From positions 1-64,000 of the forward strand of contig NZ_JAUSWH010000008.1 of NCBI RefSeq assembly GCF_030815125.1: a stretch of DNA of 64,000 nt. The letters are read 5' to 3'. Origin of the DNA: Allorhizobium paknamense (lineage in GTDB: Bacteria; Pseudomonadota; Alphaproteobacteria; Rhizobiales; Rhizobiaceae). Under the pieces are notes generated by a model. That model was not told where the DNA came from. It searched no databases and saw only the letters and a list, made by a program, of their open reading frames with translations. Positions 41,791 to 51,249 of the stretch are shown piece by piece. Position 1 is the first letter of the stretch; every line of letters begins with the position of its first letter. The position numbers and the translations under genes were made by a program.

Positions 41791-43929
41791 TTACTGATTT
41801 CGCCGCCGCCCTTCCATGAGGTCGAGAATGGCGCGGGCGGCGTCCAGCACATTGGTGCCGGGGCCGAAGACGGCGGCGACACCGGCATCCAGCAGGAACT
41901 GGTAATCCTGCCGGGGAATGACGCCGCCGACCACGACGATCACATCCTTTGCGCCGCGGGCTTTCAGCGCGTCGATCAGCTGTGGCGCCAGCGTCTTGTG
42001 CCCGGCTGCCAGTGAGGACATGCCGAGAATCTGAACCTTTTGGGCAAGCGCCAGTTCTGCGGCCTCTTCCGGTGTCTGAAAGAGCGGGCCCGCGACGATC
42101 TCGAAGCCGATATCGCCAAAGGCGGAGGCAATCACCTTCGCGCCCCGGTCATGCCCATCCTGTCCCAGCTTTGCCACCAGCATTTTCGGCTTCAATCCCG
42201 TGGTTTCGGCAAAGCTTGAAAGCCTTGTCGTCAGCGTTTTGTATTCGGGGTCGTTGTCATAGGCCGGGCCGTAAATATCGCTCACCACCTCCGGTATGGC
42301 GGCATGATCGCCGAAGATGGCGCGCATGGCATCGGAAATTTCGCCGACAGTGGCACGGGCGCGCGCCGCCTCGACGGCGGCTTCCAGTAGATTGCCGTCA
42401 CCGCTCTCCGCCACAGCTTTCAGCGCGGAAAGGGTCTCTTCCACCCGCTTCGTATCCCGTTGACGCCTGATCTGCTCCAGCCGCTTGATCTGCGAATTGC
42501 GCACGGCGGTGTTGTCGATATCGAGAATGTCGATGGGTTCTTCGTTCTCCAGCCGATACTTGTTGACGCCGACAATGATCTCATCGCCCCGGTCCACCCG
42601 CGCCTGACGGCGGGTGGCGGCTTCCTCGATCATCCGCTTCGGCAGGCCATCAGCCACGGCCCTGGTCATGCCGCCCATGGCCTCGACCTCTTCGATCAAG
42701 GCCCAGGCCTTCTCCGAGAGCTCATGGGTCAGGCTTTCAACGTAATAGGAGCCCGCCAGTGGATCGACCACCTTGGTCACGCCGGTCTCGTGCTGGAGGA
42801 TGAGCTGGGTATTGCGGGCGATGCGGGCTGAAAATTCGGTCGGCAGGGCAATGGCTTCATCCAGCGCATTGGTGTGCAGCGATTGCGTGCCACCCAGCAC
42901 GGCGGACAAGGCCTCATAGGCGGTGCGGATGACGTTGTTGTACGGGTCCTGTTCCTGCAGCGAGACGCCGGAGGTCTGGCAATGGGTGCGCAGCATCAGC
43001 GATGAGGGTTTTTTCGGCTGAAACTCCTCCATGATCCGCGTCCAGAGCAGACGGGCGGCGCGCAACTTTGCCGACTCCATGAAGAAATTCATGCCGATGG
43101 CGAAGAAGAAGGAAAGCCGCCCGGCGAAATCATCGACATTCAGGCCGCGCGCCAGGGCGGCACGCACATATTCGCGCCCGTCCGCCAGAGTGAAGGCCAG
43201 TTCCTGCACCAGCGTCGCGCCCGCCTCCTGCATGTGATAGCCGGAGATGGAAATGGAATTGAACCGTGGCATCTCCTTTGCCGTATAGGCAATGATATCC
43301 GCAATGATCCGCATGGAGGGTTCCGGCGGATAGATATAGGTGTTGCGGACCATGAATTCCTTCAGAATATCATTCTGAATGGTGCCGGAAAGTTGTGCGC
43401 GGGAAACACCCTGTTCTTCCCCGGTGACGATGAAATTGGCAAGGATCGGGATCACTGCGCCATTCATGGTCATGGAGACGGAAATATCCTGAAGCGGAAT
43501 GCCGTTGAACAGGATTTTCATATCCTCGACACTGTCGATGGCCACGCCTGCCTTGCCGACATCGCCCACGACACGGGGGTGATCGGAATCGTAGCCACGA
43601 TGGGTGGCAAGGTCGAAGGCGACGGACACGCCCTGCTGACCGGCGAGCAGCGCCTTGCGATAGAAGGCATTGCTTTCTTCCGCCGTCGAAAAACCGGCAT
43701 ATTGCCGGATCGTCCACGGGCGGCCCGCATACATGGTGGCGCGGGGGCCGCGCACGAAGGGGGCAAAGCCGGGCAGGCTGTCCAGATGCGCGATATCCTG
43801 CACATCCTCCTTCGTATAGAGCGGCTTGACGGCAATGCCTTCCGGCGTCTGCCAGACAAGCTTTTCCGGCGAGGCCTTCAACTCTTTTTCCGCCAGCGCC
43901 TGCCAGTCAGCGATGGTTTTTCTCGTCAT
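41791..43929 (-). CDS. Methylmalonyl-CoA mutase (cobalamin-dependent)
   Basis: A 712-residue single-chain mutase converting methylmalonyl-CoA and succinyl-CoA. The N-terminal substrate barrel shows [20 protein letters not shown] and [17 protein letters not shown]. The C-terminal cobalamin domain has the [14 protein letters not shown] signature, with the His that binds cobalt, and [18 protein letters not shown]. The start ATG at 43929 follows AAGGAA. It belongs to the propionate operon in function, but the ParDE pair on the opposite strand and 753 bases separate it from pccA. It needs vitamin B12; no riboswitch was seen. Confidence 0.95.
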   Translation of the reverse strand: MTRKTIADWQALAEKELKASPEKLVWQTPEGIAVKPLYTKEDVQDIAHLDSLPGFAPFVRGPRATMYAGRPWTIRQYAGFSTAEESNAFYRKALLAGQQGVSVAFDLATHRGYDSDHPRVVGDVGKAGVAIDSVEDMKILFNGIPLQDISVSMTMNGAVIPILANFIVTGEEQGVSRAQLSGTIQNDILKEFMVRNTYIYPPEPSMRIIADIIAYTAKEMPRFNSISISGYHMQEAGATLVQELAFTLADGREYVRAALARGLNVDDFAGRLSFFFAIGMNFFMESAKLRAARLLWTRIMEEFQPKKPSSLMLRTHCQTSGVSLQEQDPYNNVIRTAYEALSAVLGGTQSLHTNALDEAIALPTEFSARIARNTQLILQHETGVTKVVDPLAGSYYVESLTHELSEKAWALIEEVEAMGGMTRAVADGLPKRMIEEAATRRQARVDRGDEIIVGVNKYRLENEEPIDILDIDNTAVRNSQIKRLEQIRRQRDTKRVEETLSALKAVAESGDGNLLEAAVEAARARATVGEISDAMRAIFGDHAAIPEVVSDIYGPAYDNDPEYKTLTTRLSSFAETTGLKPKMLVAKLGQDGHDRGAKVIASAFGDIGFEIVAGPLFQTPEEAAELALAQKVQILGMSSLAAGHKTLAPQLIDALKARGAKDVIVVVGGVIPRQDYQFLLDAGVAAVFGPGTNVLDAARAILDLMEGRRRNQ

Positions 43930-44000
43930 TGGCCATTTCCTTCCGGTGCCGTCGCCGTCATGAGCGCGGTATCGAGATTGACGAAATTGCTACTGGGTAG

Positions 44001-44022
44001 CATGATGAGAGTGTCCATCATG
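44001..44022 (+). promoter_or_regulatory. Possible autoregulatory dyad of the ParDE pair
   Basis: CATGATG and CATCATG are exact inverted repeats separated by eight bases, directly upstream of the parD ribosome site (GGGAG). Antitoxins of the ribbon-helix-helix class bind such repeats at their own promoter; here this is inference. Confidence 0.45.
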
Positions 44023-44035
44023 GGAGTGTGCCACC

Positions 44036-44305
44036 ATGACCGTAAAAGCATCGGTTTCCATTTCCGATCAACAGGAAGCGTTCGCCCGCCGACTCGTTGA
44101 TGAAGGACGCTATTCGAGCCTGAGCGCGGTGGTGCAACGCGGGCTGGAACTGCTGCGCGAAGAAACGGAGTTGCGTGAAGAGGAACGCGCGGCTTTGCGG
44201 ACCCTCGTTGAGCATCGGCGCCAAGGCAGTTTCCTCTCAGAAGACGAAAGCCACGAGCGTATCGAAGCCATGATTGCCGCGAAGAAAGCGCAATATGGGC
44301 TTTGA
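44036..44305 (+). CDS. parD: ParD-family antitoxin
   Basis: An 89-residue ribbon-helix-helix antitoxin. The N-terminal RHH is KASVSISDQQEAFARRLVDE with YSSLSAVVQRGLELLREE, and the C-terminal tail (AALRTLVEHRRQGSFLSEDE) is the toxin-binding part in ParD proteins. The ATG at 44036 follows GGGAG. It overlaps the toxin gene by 11 bases, the normal order antitoxin-toxin. It is on the plus strand between genes of the propionate pathway that run on the minus strand. Confidence 0.88.
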   Translation: MTVKASVSISDQQEAFARRLVDEGRYSSLSAVVQRGLELLREETELREEERAALRTLVEHRRQGSFLSEDESHERIEAMIAAKKAQYGL

Positions 44306-44654
44306 GGTTCAGCTTTCGGAAGAAAGCGAGATCGATCTCGCTTTGATTCTGGATCACCTGATAGAGGCTTATTGTGCCCTGGGCGACCCCATCGCCGATG
44401 CCGTCAATCAGGCTGCCGGGCGGCTTCGCAAGATCCGAGACGATATCTTCAGTATTGGCGCCAGTCCCTATCAGGGCACGCTTTCCCCGGACATAGCCGC
44501 CGGGCTGCGACATGTGACGAAGAACCGCGCTATCATCTATTTCGATGTCGATGATGCCCGACAAACGGTTCGGGTGATTGCCGTTTTCTTCGGTGGACAG
44601 GATCATCAACGGCACATGTTGGCAAGGCTCGGCAAAGGATACCGCGACGCCTGA
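44295..44654 (+). CDS. parE: ParE/RelE-superfamily toxin
   Basis: A 119-residue ParE-like toxin. Family features are the N-terminal GFEVQLSEESEIDLALIL, the DISPY-like central FSIGASPYQGT and the late RAIIYFDVDDARQTVRVIAVFFGGQDH with RLG near the end. ParE toxins poison DNA gyrase; related ones cut mRNA (family knowledge). The start at ATG 44295 overlaps the antitoxin stop. The GC content and codon use look like the neighbours, so the insertion is probably old. Confidence 0.88.
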   Translation: MGFEVQLSEESEIDLALILDHLIEAYCALGDPIADAVNQAAGRLRKIRDDIFSIGASPYQGTLSPDIAAGLRHVTKNRAIIYFDVDDARQTVRVIAVFFGGQDHQRHMLARLGKGYRDA

Positions 44655-44682
44655 CCTTTGATGCCAGCCGTAAGAGCCCATC

Positions 44683-46695
44683 TTATTCGAACTCCATGAT
44701 CAACTCATCCACTGCAAGGCTTTGGCCCGCGCCTGTGGCCACCCGTTTTACCACGCCCCGCCGCTCGGCTTTCAGGACATTCTCCATCTTCATGGCTTCC
44801 ACAGTGGCCAGTGTCTGGCCCGCCTCCACCGTATCGCCGGGCTGGACGGCAATGCTGGTGATGACGCCGGGCATGGGGCAGAGCAGCATTTTCGAGGTAT
44901 CCGGCGGCAGTTTTACCGGCATGAGGCTTGCAAGCTCCGCCACGCGAGGGGAGTAGACACGGGCCGTGAGATCAACCCCATTGTGCCGCAGCCGGATGGC
45001 GGAGCCCTTGAGGTCAACCTTCACGCCCAGCTTTTCGCCGTTCAGCAGAAAATGCGCATGGGTCTGGCCCGGCTGCCAGGTGCTGGCAAGGGTGATGGTG
45101 TCTTGCGTTTGCGCAAATTCGACGCGGTCGATGTCGCCATCCGCTGCCAGTGTCACGGCGTGGCGCTCCTCTCCCAGATCCACCACCCAATCCGCGCCGA
45201 TCACCCGGGCATGGTTGCCGATAGTGCCGGAAATCTGCGCCGCGCGCCTCTGGAGCCTCTGGTGAATGACGGCGGCAATGGCAGCGAGCGCCTGCGATGT
45301 GCTGGCATCCGGTCTGACGCCGGAGAAGCCTTCTGGAAACTCTTCCGCAATATAGGCCGTTGTCAGTCTGCCGGAGCGAAAACGCTCTTGCCCCATGACG
45401 GCGGACAGGAAGGGGAGGTTGTGGCCTATTCCCTCCACCTCGAAATCATTCAGCGCGGCTTGCATTGCATCGATGGCGGCTTCGCGCGTTTCACCCCAGG
45501 TGCAGAGCTTGGCGATCATCGGATCGTAATACATCGAGATTTCACCGCCCTCGAAGACGCCGGTATCGTTGCGCACCACCGTGCCATCGGCCTGCCTTCC
45601 TTCCTGCGGCGGCCGGTAGCGGGTGAGACGACCAATCGAGGGCAGGAAATTGCGATAGGGGTCTTCCGCGTAAAGGCGGCTTTCGATGGCCCAGCCGTTG
45701 AGCGTCACATCCTCCTGCGCAAAGGACAGCTTTTCGCCCGAAGCCACGCGGATCATCTGCTCCACCAGATCAAGGCCCGTGACAAGTTCCGTCACCGGAT
45801 GCTCCACCTGCAGCCTCGTGTTCATTTCCAGGAAATAGAACTGGTTGGCCTTGCCATCGACGATGAATTCCACCGTTCCGGCGGAATGATAGCCAACGGC
45901 TTTCGCCAGCGCCACGGCCTGTTCGCCCATGGCCTTGCGGGTGGCGGCATCCAGAAAGGGTGAGGGGGCTTCCTCCAGAACCTTCTGGTTTCGCCGCTGG
46001 ATCGAACATTCGCGCTCGCCGAGATAAAGGCAGGCGCCGTGCTTGTCGCCCAGAACCTGAATTTCGATATGGCGCGGCTCGGTGACGAATTTTTCGATAA
46101 AGATGCGGTCGTCGCCAAAGGCGCTTTTGGCTTCGTTTCGCGAGGACTGGAAGCCTTCCCGGGCTTCCGCGTCATTCCAGGCAATGCGCATGCCCTTGCC
46201 GCCGCCGCCAGCGGAGGCCTTGATCATCACCGGATAGCCAATCGATGCGGAAATGCGCACCGCCTCGTCCGCGTCCTCGATCAAGCCCATATGGCCGGGC
46301 ACGGTGGAAACGCCTGCTTCCGCCGCCAGCTTCTTTGAGGTGATCTTGTCACCCATGGCCTGAATGGCGCCAACCGGCGGACCGATGAAGGTGACGCCCG
46401 CCTTTTCCAGCGCTTCGGCAAAGGCGGCATTTTCCGAGAGAAAGCCATAGCCGGGATGCACCGCATCCGCCCCCGTCTGGCGGATGGCCTCGAGGATCCT
46501 GTCGATGACGATATAGGACTGGTTGGACGGGGCCGGGCCGATATGTACTGCCTCATCGGCCATTTTTACGTGCAGCGCATTGGCGTCCGCATCGGAGTAA
46601 ACCGCCACCGTCTTGATGCCCATCTTCTTCGCGGTGCGGATGACGCGGCAGGCGATTTCGCCACGATTGGCAATGAGAATTTTGGTAATCGTCAT
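44683..46695 (-). CDS. pccA: Propionyl-CoA carboxylase, alpha (biotin) subunit
   Basis: A 670-residue biotin carboxylase plus biotin carrier. The ATP-grasp region shows IKASAGGGGKGMRIA and the carboxylase core QRRNQKVLEEAPSP; the C-terminal biotinyl Lys lies in EAMKMENVLK. It carboxylates biotin for transfer to propionyl-CoA, made into methylmalonyl-CoA by the beta subunit. The ATG at 46695 follows AGGGGC; an alternative GTG at 46713 overlaps the pccB stop and is less likely. It lies 14 bases after pccB. Confidence 0.95.
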   Translation of the reverse strand: MTITKILIANRGEIACRVIRTAKKMGIKTVAVYSDADANALHVKMADEAVHIGPAPSNQSYIVIDRILEAIRQTGADAVHPGYGFLSENAAFAEALEKAGVTFIGPPVGAIQAMGDKITSKKLAAEAGVSTVPGHMGLIEDADEAVRISASIGYPVMIKASAGGGGKGMRIAWNDAEAREGFQSSRNEAKSAFGDDRIFIEKFVTEPRHIEIQVLGDKHGACLYLGERECSIQRRNQKVLEEAPSPFLDAATRKAMGEQAVALAKAVGYHSAGTVEFIVDGKANQFYFLEMNTRLQVEHPVTELVTGLDLVEQMIRVASGEKLSFAQEDVTLNGWAIESRLYAEDPYRNFLPSIGRLTRYRPPQEGRQADGTVVRNDTGVFEGGEISMYYDPMIAKLCTWGETREAAIDAMQAALNDFEVEGIGHNLPFLSAVMGQERFRSGRLTTAYIAEEFPEGFSGVRPDASTSQALAAIAAVIHQRLQRRAAQISGTIGNHARVIGADWVVDLGEERHAVTLAADGDIDRVEFAQTQDTITLASTWQPGQTHAHFLLNGEKLGVKVDLKGSAIRLRHNGVDLTARVYSPRVAELASLMPVKLPPDTSKMLLCPMPGVITSIAVQPGDTVEAGQTLATVEAMKMENVLKAERRGVVKRVATGAGQSLAVDELIMEFE

Positions 46696-46709
46696 GGTTT
46701 GCCCCTGTC

Positions 46710-48242
46710 TCACAGCGGTATCGTGTCGTGCTTGCGCCAGAGGCAGTCCTGCTTCTTGGAGCGCAGGGCGGCAAAGGCCCGTGCAATGCGCCTGCGCGAG
46801 GAATGCGGCATGATCACCTCATCGATGAAGCCGCGTTCCGCCGCAACGAAGGGATTGGCAAAGCGTTCCTCATAATCGCTGGTGCGCCGGGCGATCTTTT
46901 CCGCATCGCCAAGCTCGGAGCGATAGAGAATTTCCGTTGCGCCCTTGGCGCCCATCACGGCGATTTCCGCCGTTGGCCAGGCATAATTCACATCCGCGCC
47001 AATATGTTTCGAGGCCATCACGTCATAGGCGCCGCCATAGGCTTTGCGGGTGATCAGCGTGACCATGGGCACGGTGGCCTGCGAATAGGCAAAGAGCAGT
47101 TTCGCGCCGTGCTTGATGATGCCGTTATATTCCTGGCTGGTGCCGGGCAGGAAGCCGGGCACATCTACCAGCGTCAGCAGTGGAATGTTGAAGGCGTCGC
47201 AGAAGCGAACGAATTTTGCCGCCTTGCGGGAGGAATCGATATCCAGGCAGCCCGCCAGCACCATCGGCTGATTGGCCACCACGCCGACAGTCTGGCCTTC
47301 GATTCGGATGAAGCCGGTGAGAATGTTGCGGGCAAAGCTTTCGGCAATCTCGAAGAAATCGCCCTCATCGGCAATGGCCAGAATGAGTTCGCGCATGTCA
47401 TAGGGCTTGGTGGCGCTGTCGGGGATCAGCGTATCCAGCCGCATGTCCAGCCGCGCCGGATCGTCGTAAAACGGTCTGACCGGCGGCTTTTCGCGGTTGC
47501 TGAGGGGCAGGAAATCGAAGAGATCGCGCACCCGCATCAGCGCCTCGACATCGTTGTCGAAAGCGCCATCGGCCACGGAGGATTTTTTCGTATGGGTGGC
47601 CGCACCGCCCAGCTCTTCCGCCGTGACGATTTCATTGGTCACCGTCTTCACCACATCCGGGCCGGTGACGAACATGTAGGAGCTGTCGCGCACCATAAAT
47701 ATGAAATCCGTCATGGCCGGAGAATAGACGGCACCACCGGCACAAGGCCCCATGATCACCGAAATCTGCGGAATGACGCCGGAAACCTCGGCATTGCGGC
47801 GAAACACCTCCGCATAGCCCGCCAGCGAGGCAACCCCTTCCTGAATGCGTGCGCCGCCGGAATCGTTCAGCCCGATGACCGGCGCCCCGACCCTTGCCGC
47901 CATATCCATGACCTTGCAGATCTTCTGGGCATGGGTTTCCGACAGGGAACCGCCGAGAACGGTGAAATCCTGCGAAAACACATAGACCTGACGGCCATTG
48001 ATCGTGCCCCAGCCGGTGACCACGCCGTCACCCGGCACTTTCTGGCCTTCCATGCCGAAATCGACGCAGCGATGGGTGACATACATGTCGTATTCTTCAA
48101 AGGAGCCTTCATCGAGCAGAACCTCGATGCGTTCCCGCGCCGTGAGCTTGCCCTTCTTGTGCTGGGCGGCAATGCGGGCTTCGCCGCCACCCAATCGGGC
48201 GGCCTGACGCCGCTGCTCAAGTTGATCCAGGATGTCGCGCAT
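46710..48242 (-). CDS. pccB: Propionyl-CoA carboxylase, beta (carboxyltransferase) subunit
   Basis: A 510-residue carboxyltransferase. Landmarks are [19 protein letters not shown], the [20 protein letters not shown] oxyanion block, the [17 protein letters not shown] segment and the second oxyanion region near [17 protein letters not shown]. It transfers carboxyl from biotin to propionyl-CoA. It heads the minus-strand propionate operon; the start ATG 48242 follows GAGGAC. It is divergent from the PccR-type regulator, with a palindromic element between. Confidence 0.95.
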   Translation of the reverse strand: MRDILDQLEQRRQAARLGGGEARIAAQHKKGKLTARERIEVLLDEGSFEEYDMYVTHRCVDFGMEGQKVPGDGVVTGWGTINGRQVYVFSQDFTVLGGSLSETHAQKICKVMDMAARVGAPVIGLNDSGGARIQEGVASLAGYAEVFRRNAEVSGVIPQISVIMGPCAGGAVYSPAMTDFIFMVRDSSYMFVTGPDVVKTVTNEIVTAEELGGAATHTKKSSVADGAFDNDVEALMRVRDLFDFLPLSNREKPPVRPFYDDPARLDMRLDTLIPDSATKPYDMRELILAIADEGDFFEIAESFARNILTGFIRIEGQTVGVVANQPMVLAGCLDIDSSRKAAKFVRFCDAFNIPLLTLVDVPGFLPGTSQEYNGIIKHGAKLLFAYSQATVPMVTLITRKAYGGAYDVMASKHIGADVNYAWPTAEIAVMGAKGATEILYRSELGDAEKIARRTSDYEERFANPFVAAERGFIDEVIMPHSSRRRIARAFAALRSKKQDCLWRKHDTIPL

Positions 48243-48261
48243 GTCCTCGCCCTTGCTCCTC

Positions 48262-48313
48262 CAGCATCTCCAGGAAAAGTGCGTAGCGGTTTTCCGTCTG
48301 CAGATGCATAAAA
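48262..48313 (-). repeat. Rhizobial palindromic element A, copy 5
   Basis: On the minus strand it reads GACGGAAAACCGCTACGC followed by ACTTTTCCTGGAG. It lies just upstream of pccB, unlike the other copies, which lie at gene ends. Confidence 0.7.
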
Positions 48314-48467
48314 CAAAGAGGGAGCGCGTTTCTGCGTTTCCGTGAAATATTGAAACGCTCTCCCCGCCTTATCAAAGGGATACACGCGCTGCTCACATTG
48401 CAAAACCGTGGAATGTGTGAAAATGTGCATACTTCAAAACTTCACTCTGAATTTTGTGAAATTGTGA

Positions 48468-49907
48468 ATGGCGATCGGCAAACTCTATATCGGGCGCAAG
48501 GTTCGCGACCTTCGCCTTGCCAACCATGCGACGCAGGCCCAGTTTGCCGAGCGGCTCGGCATTTCCGTGAGCTATCTCAACCAGATCGAGAGCAACCAGC
48601 GCCCGGTCTCTGCCGCGGTACTCCTGTCGCTTGCCGACAAGTTCAAGATCGACCTCTCGGACCTTTCTGGCGGGGAGGGGGATCGCCTGCTGTCGGCGCT
48701 GGCGGAAACGCTGGCCGATCCGCTGTTTGGCGTGCATGGCGCAAGCGTTCAGGAATTGAAGATGGTGGTGCACAATGCGCCGGGCATCGCCCATGCGCTG
48801 ATTACGGCCCATCGCGCCTATCGGCATAATTCCGAGCGGCTGGCCAGTATTGGCGACACGCTGGACCGCGCCGCCACCACCGTGGAGCAGACCCCCTATG
48901 AGGAGGTGCGGGATTTCTTCCACTTCATGGACAATTACATCCATGACATCGATGTACTGGCGGAAAAGCTGGCGGAAGAGATCGGCATCGGCGAGCAGGA
49001 GGCGAGCGGTGCGCTCTCCGATTATCTGGCAAGCCGGTTTCAGGTGCGCGTCCGCCGCATGGCCGAACCCAACGATGTCATCCGCAGTTTCGATGAGACG
49101 GGCCGCGTGCTGACGCTCAGCCCCTATCTTCAGCCCGCGACGCGGGATTTCCAGATGGCGTTGCAAATTGCGCAACTGGCGGGGCAGGAGGTGATCGATC
49201 GCATTCTACGGAATGCCGGTTTTCGCTCGAAGGAAGCGGTGGAGGTGTGCCGCATCGGTCTGCACAATTACTTTGCCGGTGCTCTGATCCTGCCCTATCG
49301 CCGCTTTCTGGCGGCTGCGCGGGATTTACGGCACGATCTCGATCTCTTGTCGGCGCGTTTCGGGGCCAGCCTGGAGCAGGTCTGCCATCGGCTCTCGACC
49401 TTGCAAAGGCCGGGTCACAAGGGCATTCCGATCTTTTTCGCCCGTATCGACCGGGCCGGAAACATCACCAAGCGCCACAGCGCCGCCAAGCTGCAATTCG
49501 CCCGCTTCGGCGCGGCCTGTCCGTTATGGAACGCGCATCGTGCTTTCGAGGCGCCGGGCCAGATTATCCGGCAACTGGCGGAAACACCCGATGGCGTGCG
49601 CTATCTCTGCATCGCCACCCAGATCACCAAGGGAGATCGCGGCTTTCACGCCCATCGCCAGCATTATGCCTTGGCGCTGGGCTGCGAAATTTCCTATGCC
49701 GACCAATTCGTCTATGCCGATACCATGGATCTTGGCAGCCGGATTGCCTATGATCCCATCGGCATTTCCTGCCGCATCTGCGAGCGCACCGATTGCGCCA
49801 GCCGCGCCGTTCCCTCGATCAAGAGCCAGTTGATCATCGATCACCACCGGCGCGGGCCGCTGCCCTATAAAATCCGCTCGATCACGGAGACCGAGCGGCA
49901 GGTATGA
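48468..49907 (+). CDS. Short-chain fatty-acyl-CoA transcriptional regulator (PccR/ScfR type)
   Basis: A 479-residue regulator of the COG3800 group. An N-terminal XRE helix-turn-helix (RKVRDLRLANHATQAQFAE to ISYLNQIESNQRP) is followed by a long effector region and a C-terminal cysteine cluster CRICERTDCASRA, the family mark. PccR in Rhodobacter controls propionyl-CoA carboxylase and binds TTTGCAAA-type sites. Upstream here is ATTGCAAAA (48394-48402). It is divergent from pccB, as expected of the local regulator. Confidence 0.9.
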   Translation: MAIGKLYIGRKVRDLRLANHATQAQFAERLGISVSYLNQIESNQRPVSAAVLLSLADKFKIDLSDLSGGEGDRLLSALAETLADPLFGVHGASVQELKMVVHNAPGIAHALITAHRAYRHNSERLASIGDTLDRAATTVEQTPYEEVRDFFHFMDNYIHDIDVLAEKLAEEIGIGEQEASGALSDYLASRFQVRVRRMAEPNDVIRSFDETGRVLTLSPYLQPATRDFQMALQIAQLAGQEVIDRILRNAGFRSKEAVEVCRIGLHNYFAGALILPYRRFLAAARDLRHDLDLLSARFGASLEQVCHRLSTLQRPGHKGIPIFFARIDRAGNITKRHSAAKLQFARFGAACPLWNAHRAFEAPGQIIRQLAETPDGVRYLCIATQITKGDRGFHAHRQHYALALGCEISYADQFVYADTMDLGSRIAYDPIGISCRICERTDCASRAVPSIKSQLIIDHHRRGPLPYKIRSITETERQV

Positions 49908-49948
49908 GCTTTTTTGCGCGTGTTTCCGTGAAACCCTGAAGAAAACTG

Positions 49949-51196
49949 TCAGCTCCAGGCATGCAAGGGCGGTTTTTCGCCATTGAGGAAATAATTGCCG
50001 AGAATGGCGTATTTCCAGCGCACCGGATCATGCAGGGTATGGGTGCGGGCATTGCGCCAATGGCGGTCGAGCTGGTGTTCTGCCAGCGTCGAGCGGGTGC
50101 CGGCCAGTTCGAACAGCTTGTTGGTGGCGGCAATGGCAATTTCCGTCGAAAGCACCTTGGCTTCTGCCGTCACGATCTGCGCTTCCGCAACGGTGTCGGC
50201 AGTCGGATTGAGGATGGCGCGGTCGATGGCATGGCCCGCTTTTTCCAGCAGGGCCTGGGCGGCATGCAGCCTGAGCGTCAGGTCGCCCACGGCCTGAATG
50301 GTGTAGGGGTCCTGCCAGGCGTGATCCACGCCGCTATCCACCCAGGCGCGGCTTTTGCTGCGCACGAAGGAGACCGTTTCATCAATGGCTGCCTGAGCGA
50401 TGCCGGTATCCACGGCCACCTGGATGATCTGGAAAATCGCACCATCGGCGGTGGGGACTTCATAGCCTTTGTAGCCCGGTACCAGATGGGTTTTCGGCAC
50501 TTTCACATTGTCGAGGATCACCGTCCCGGAGAGCGTGGTGCGCTGGCCGAAGGAGGACCAGTCGTCGATCACCGTCAGGCCGGGCGCATCGCGTTCGGCA
50601 ATGGCATACCAGGCGCGGCCCTGATCATCGAGCGCGACGATGGGCACCAGATGTGCCAGAAGCGCACCGGAGGAGTAGAATTTCCGGCCATTGACGATGA
50701 CGTGGTCACCATGATCGGTGAATTTCGTCTCGAAATCCACGGCGCGCTTGGAGCCGAATTCGGAAAAGGCATTGCCGAAGCGCGTGCCTTTCAGAACTTC
50801 GGCAAAGAGAAGGCGCTGTTGCGTCTCATCGGAGACCGTCCTGATGGCCGCCACGACGCCGAGATGGTTCTGCGCGATCTGGCCAATGGAAGAATCGGCG
50901 GCGGAGATGATCTCGATCACCTTGGCCAGCGTTGCATAGGAAACCTCCGGCCCGCCGAATTTTTTCGGCACATTGATCGACCACAGACCGCTCTGGGAGA
51001 AGGCATCCAGTTCGCGTACCGGCCAGATACGGTCCCGGTCCCGCGCCGCCGCGCCGGGCGCAAATTCTGCCGCCAGCACTTTTGCCACCGCAATGGCTTC
51101 GGCGTCGTCCTTGATGATGTGGGCCGGTTCGCGCGGCCGCGCTACGGCTGGCACGCCATGGGTTTCGTCGCGGCTTTGAAATTGGGCAATGGTCAT
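49949..51196 (-). CDS. SfnB-family acyl-CoA-dehydrogenase-like oxidoreductase, copy 3
   Basis: A 415-residue SfnB protein with WSINVPKKFGGPEVSYATLA, IAQNHLGVVAAIRTVSDE, FYSSGALLAHLVPIV, FGQRTTLSGTVILDNV and the end DRHWRNARTHTLHDPVRWK. The ATG at 51196 follows AAGGAG. It lies 53 bases after sfnG and is transcribed with it. It is closer to copy 1 than to copy 2 by these blocks. It probably supports DMSO2/sulfone use with SfnG. Confidence 0.88.
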   Translation of the reverse strand: MTIAQFQSRDETHGVPAVARPREPAHIIKDDAEAIAVAKVLAAEFAPGAAARDRDRIWPVRELDAFSQSGLWSINVPKKFGGPEVSYATLAKVIEIISAADSSIGQIAQNHLGVVAAIRTVSDETQQRLLFAEVLKGTRFGNAFSEFGSKRAVDFETKFTDHGDHVIVNGRKFYSSGALLAHLVPIVALDDQGRAWYAIAERDAPGLTVIDDWSSFGQRTTLSGTVILDNVKVPKTHLVPGYKGYEVPTADGAIFQIIQVAVDTGIAQAAIDETVSFVRSKSRAWVDSGVDHAWQDPYTIQAVGDLTLRLHAAQALLEKAGHAIDRAILNPTADTVAEAQIVTAEAKVLSTEIAIAATNKLFELAGTRSTLAEHQLDRHWRNARTHTLHDPVRWKYAILGNYFLNGEKPPLHAWS

Positions 51197-51249
51197 GGAA
51201 AACTCCTTTGAAAGGCAAGGATGCGTGAAAGGCTGCGCCTGCCCGTGGA

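Noticed and set aside
46728..48311. A 527-codon plus-strand open frame
   Set aside because: Shadow of pccB on the opposite strand, with no motif of its own.
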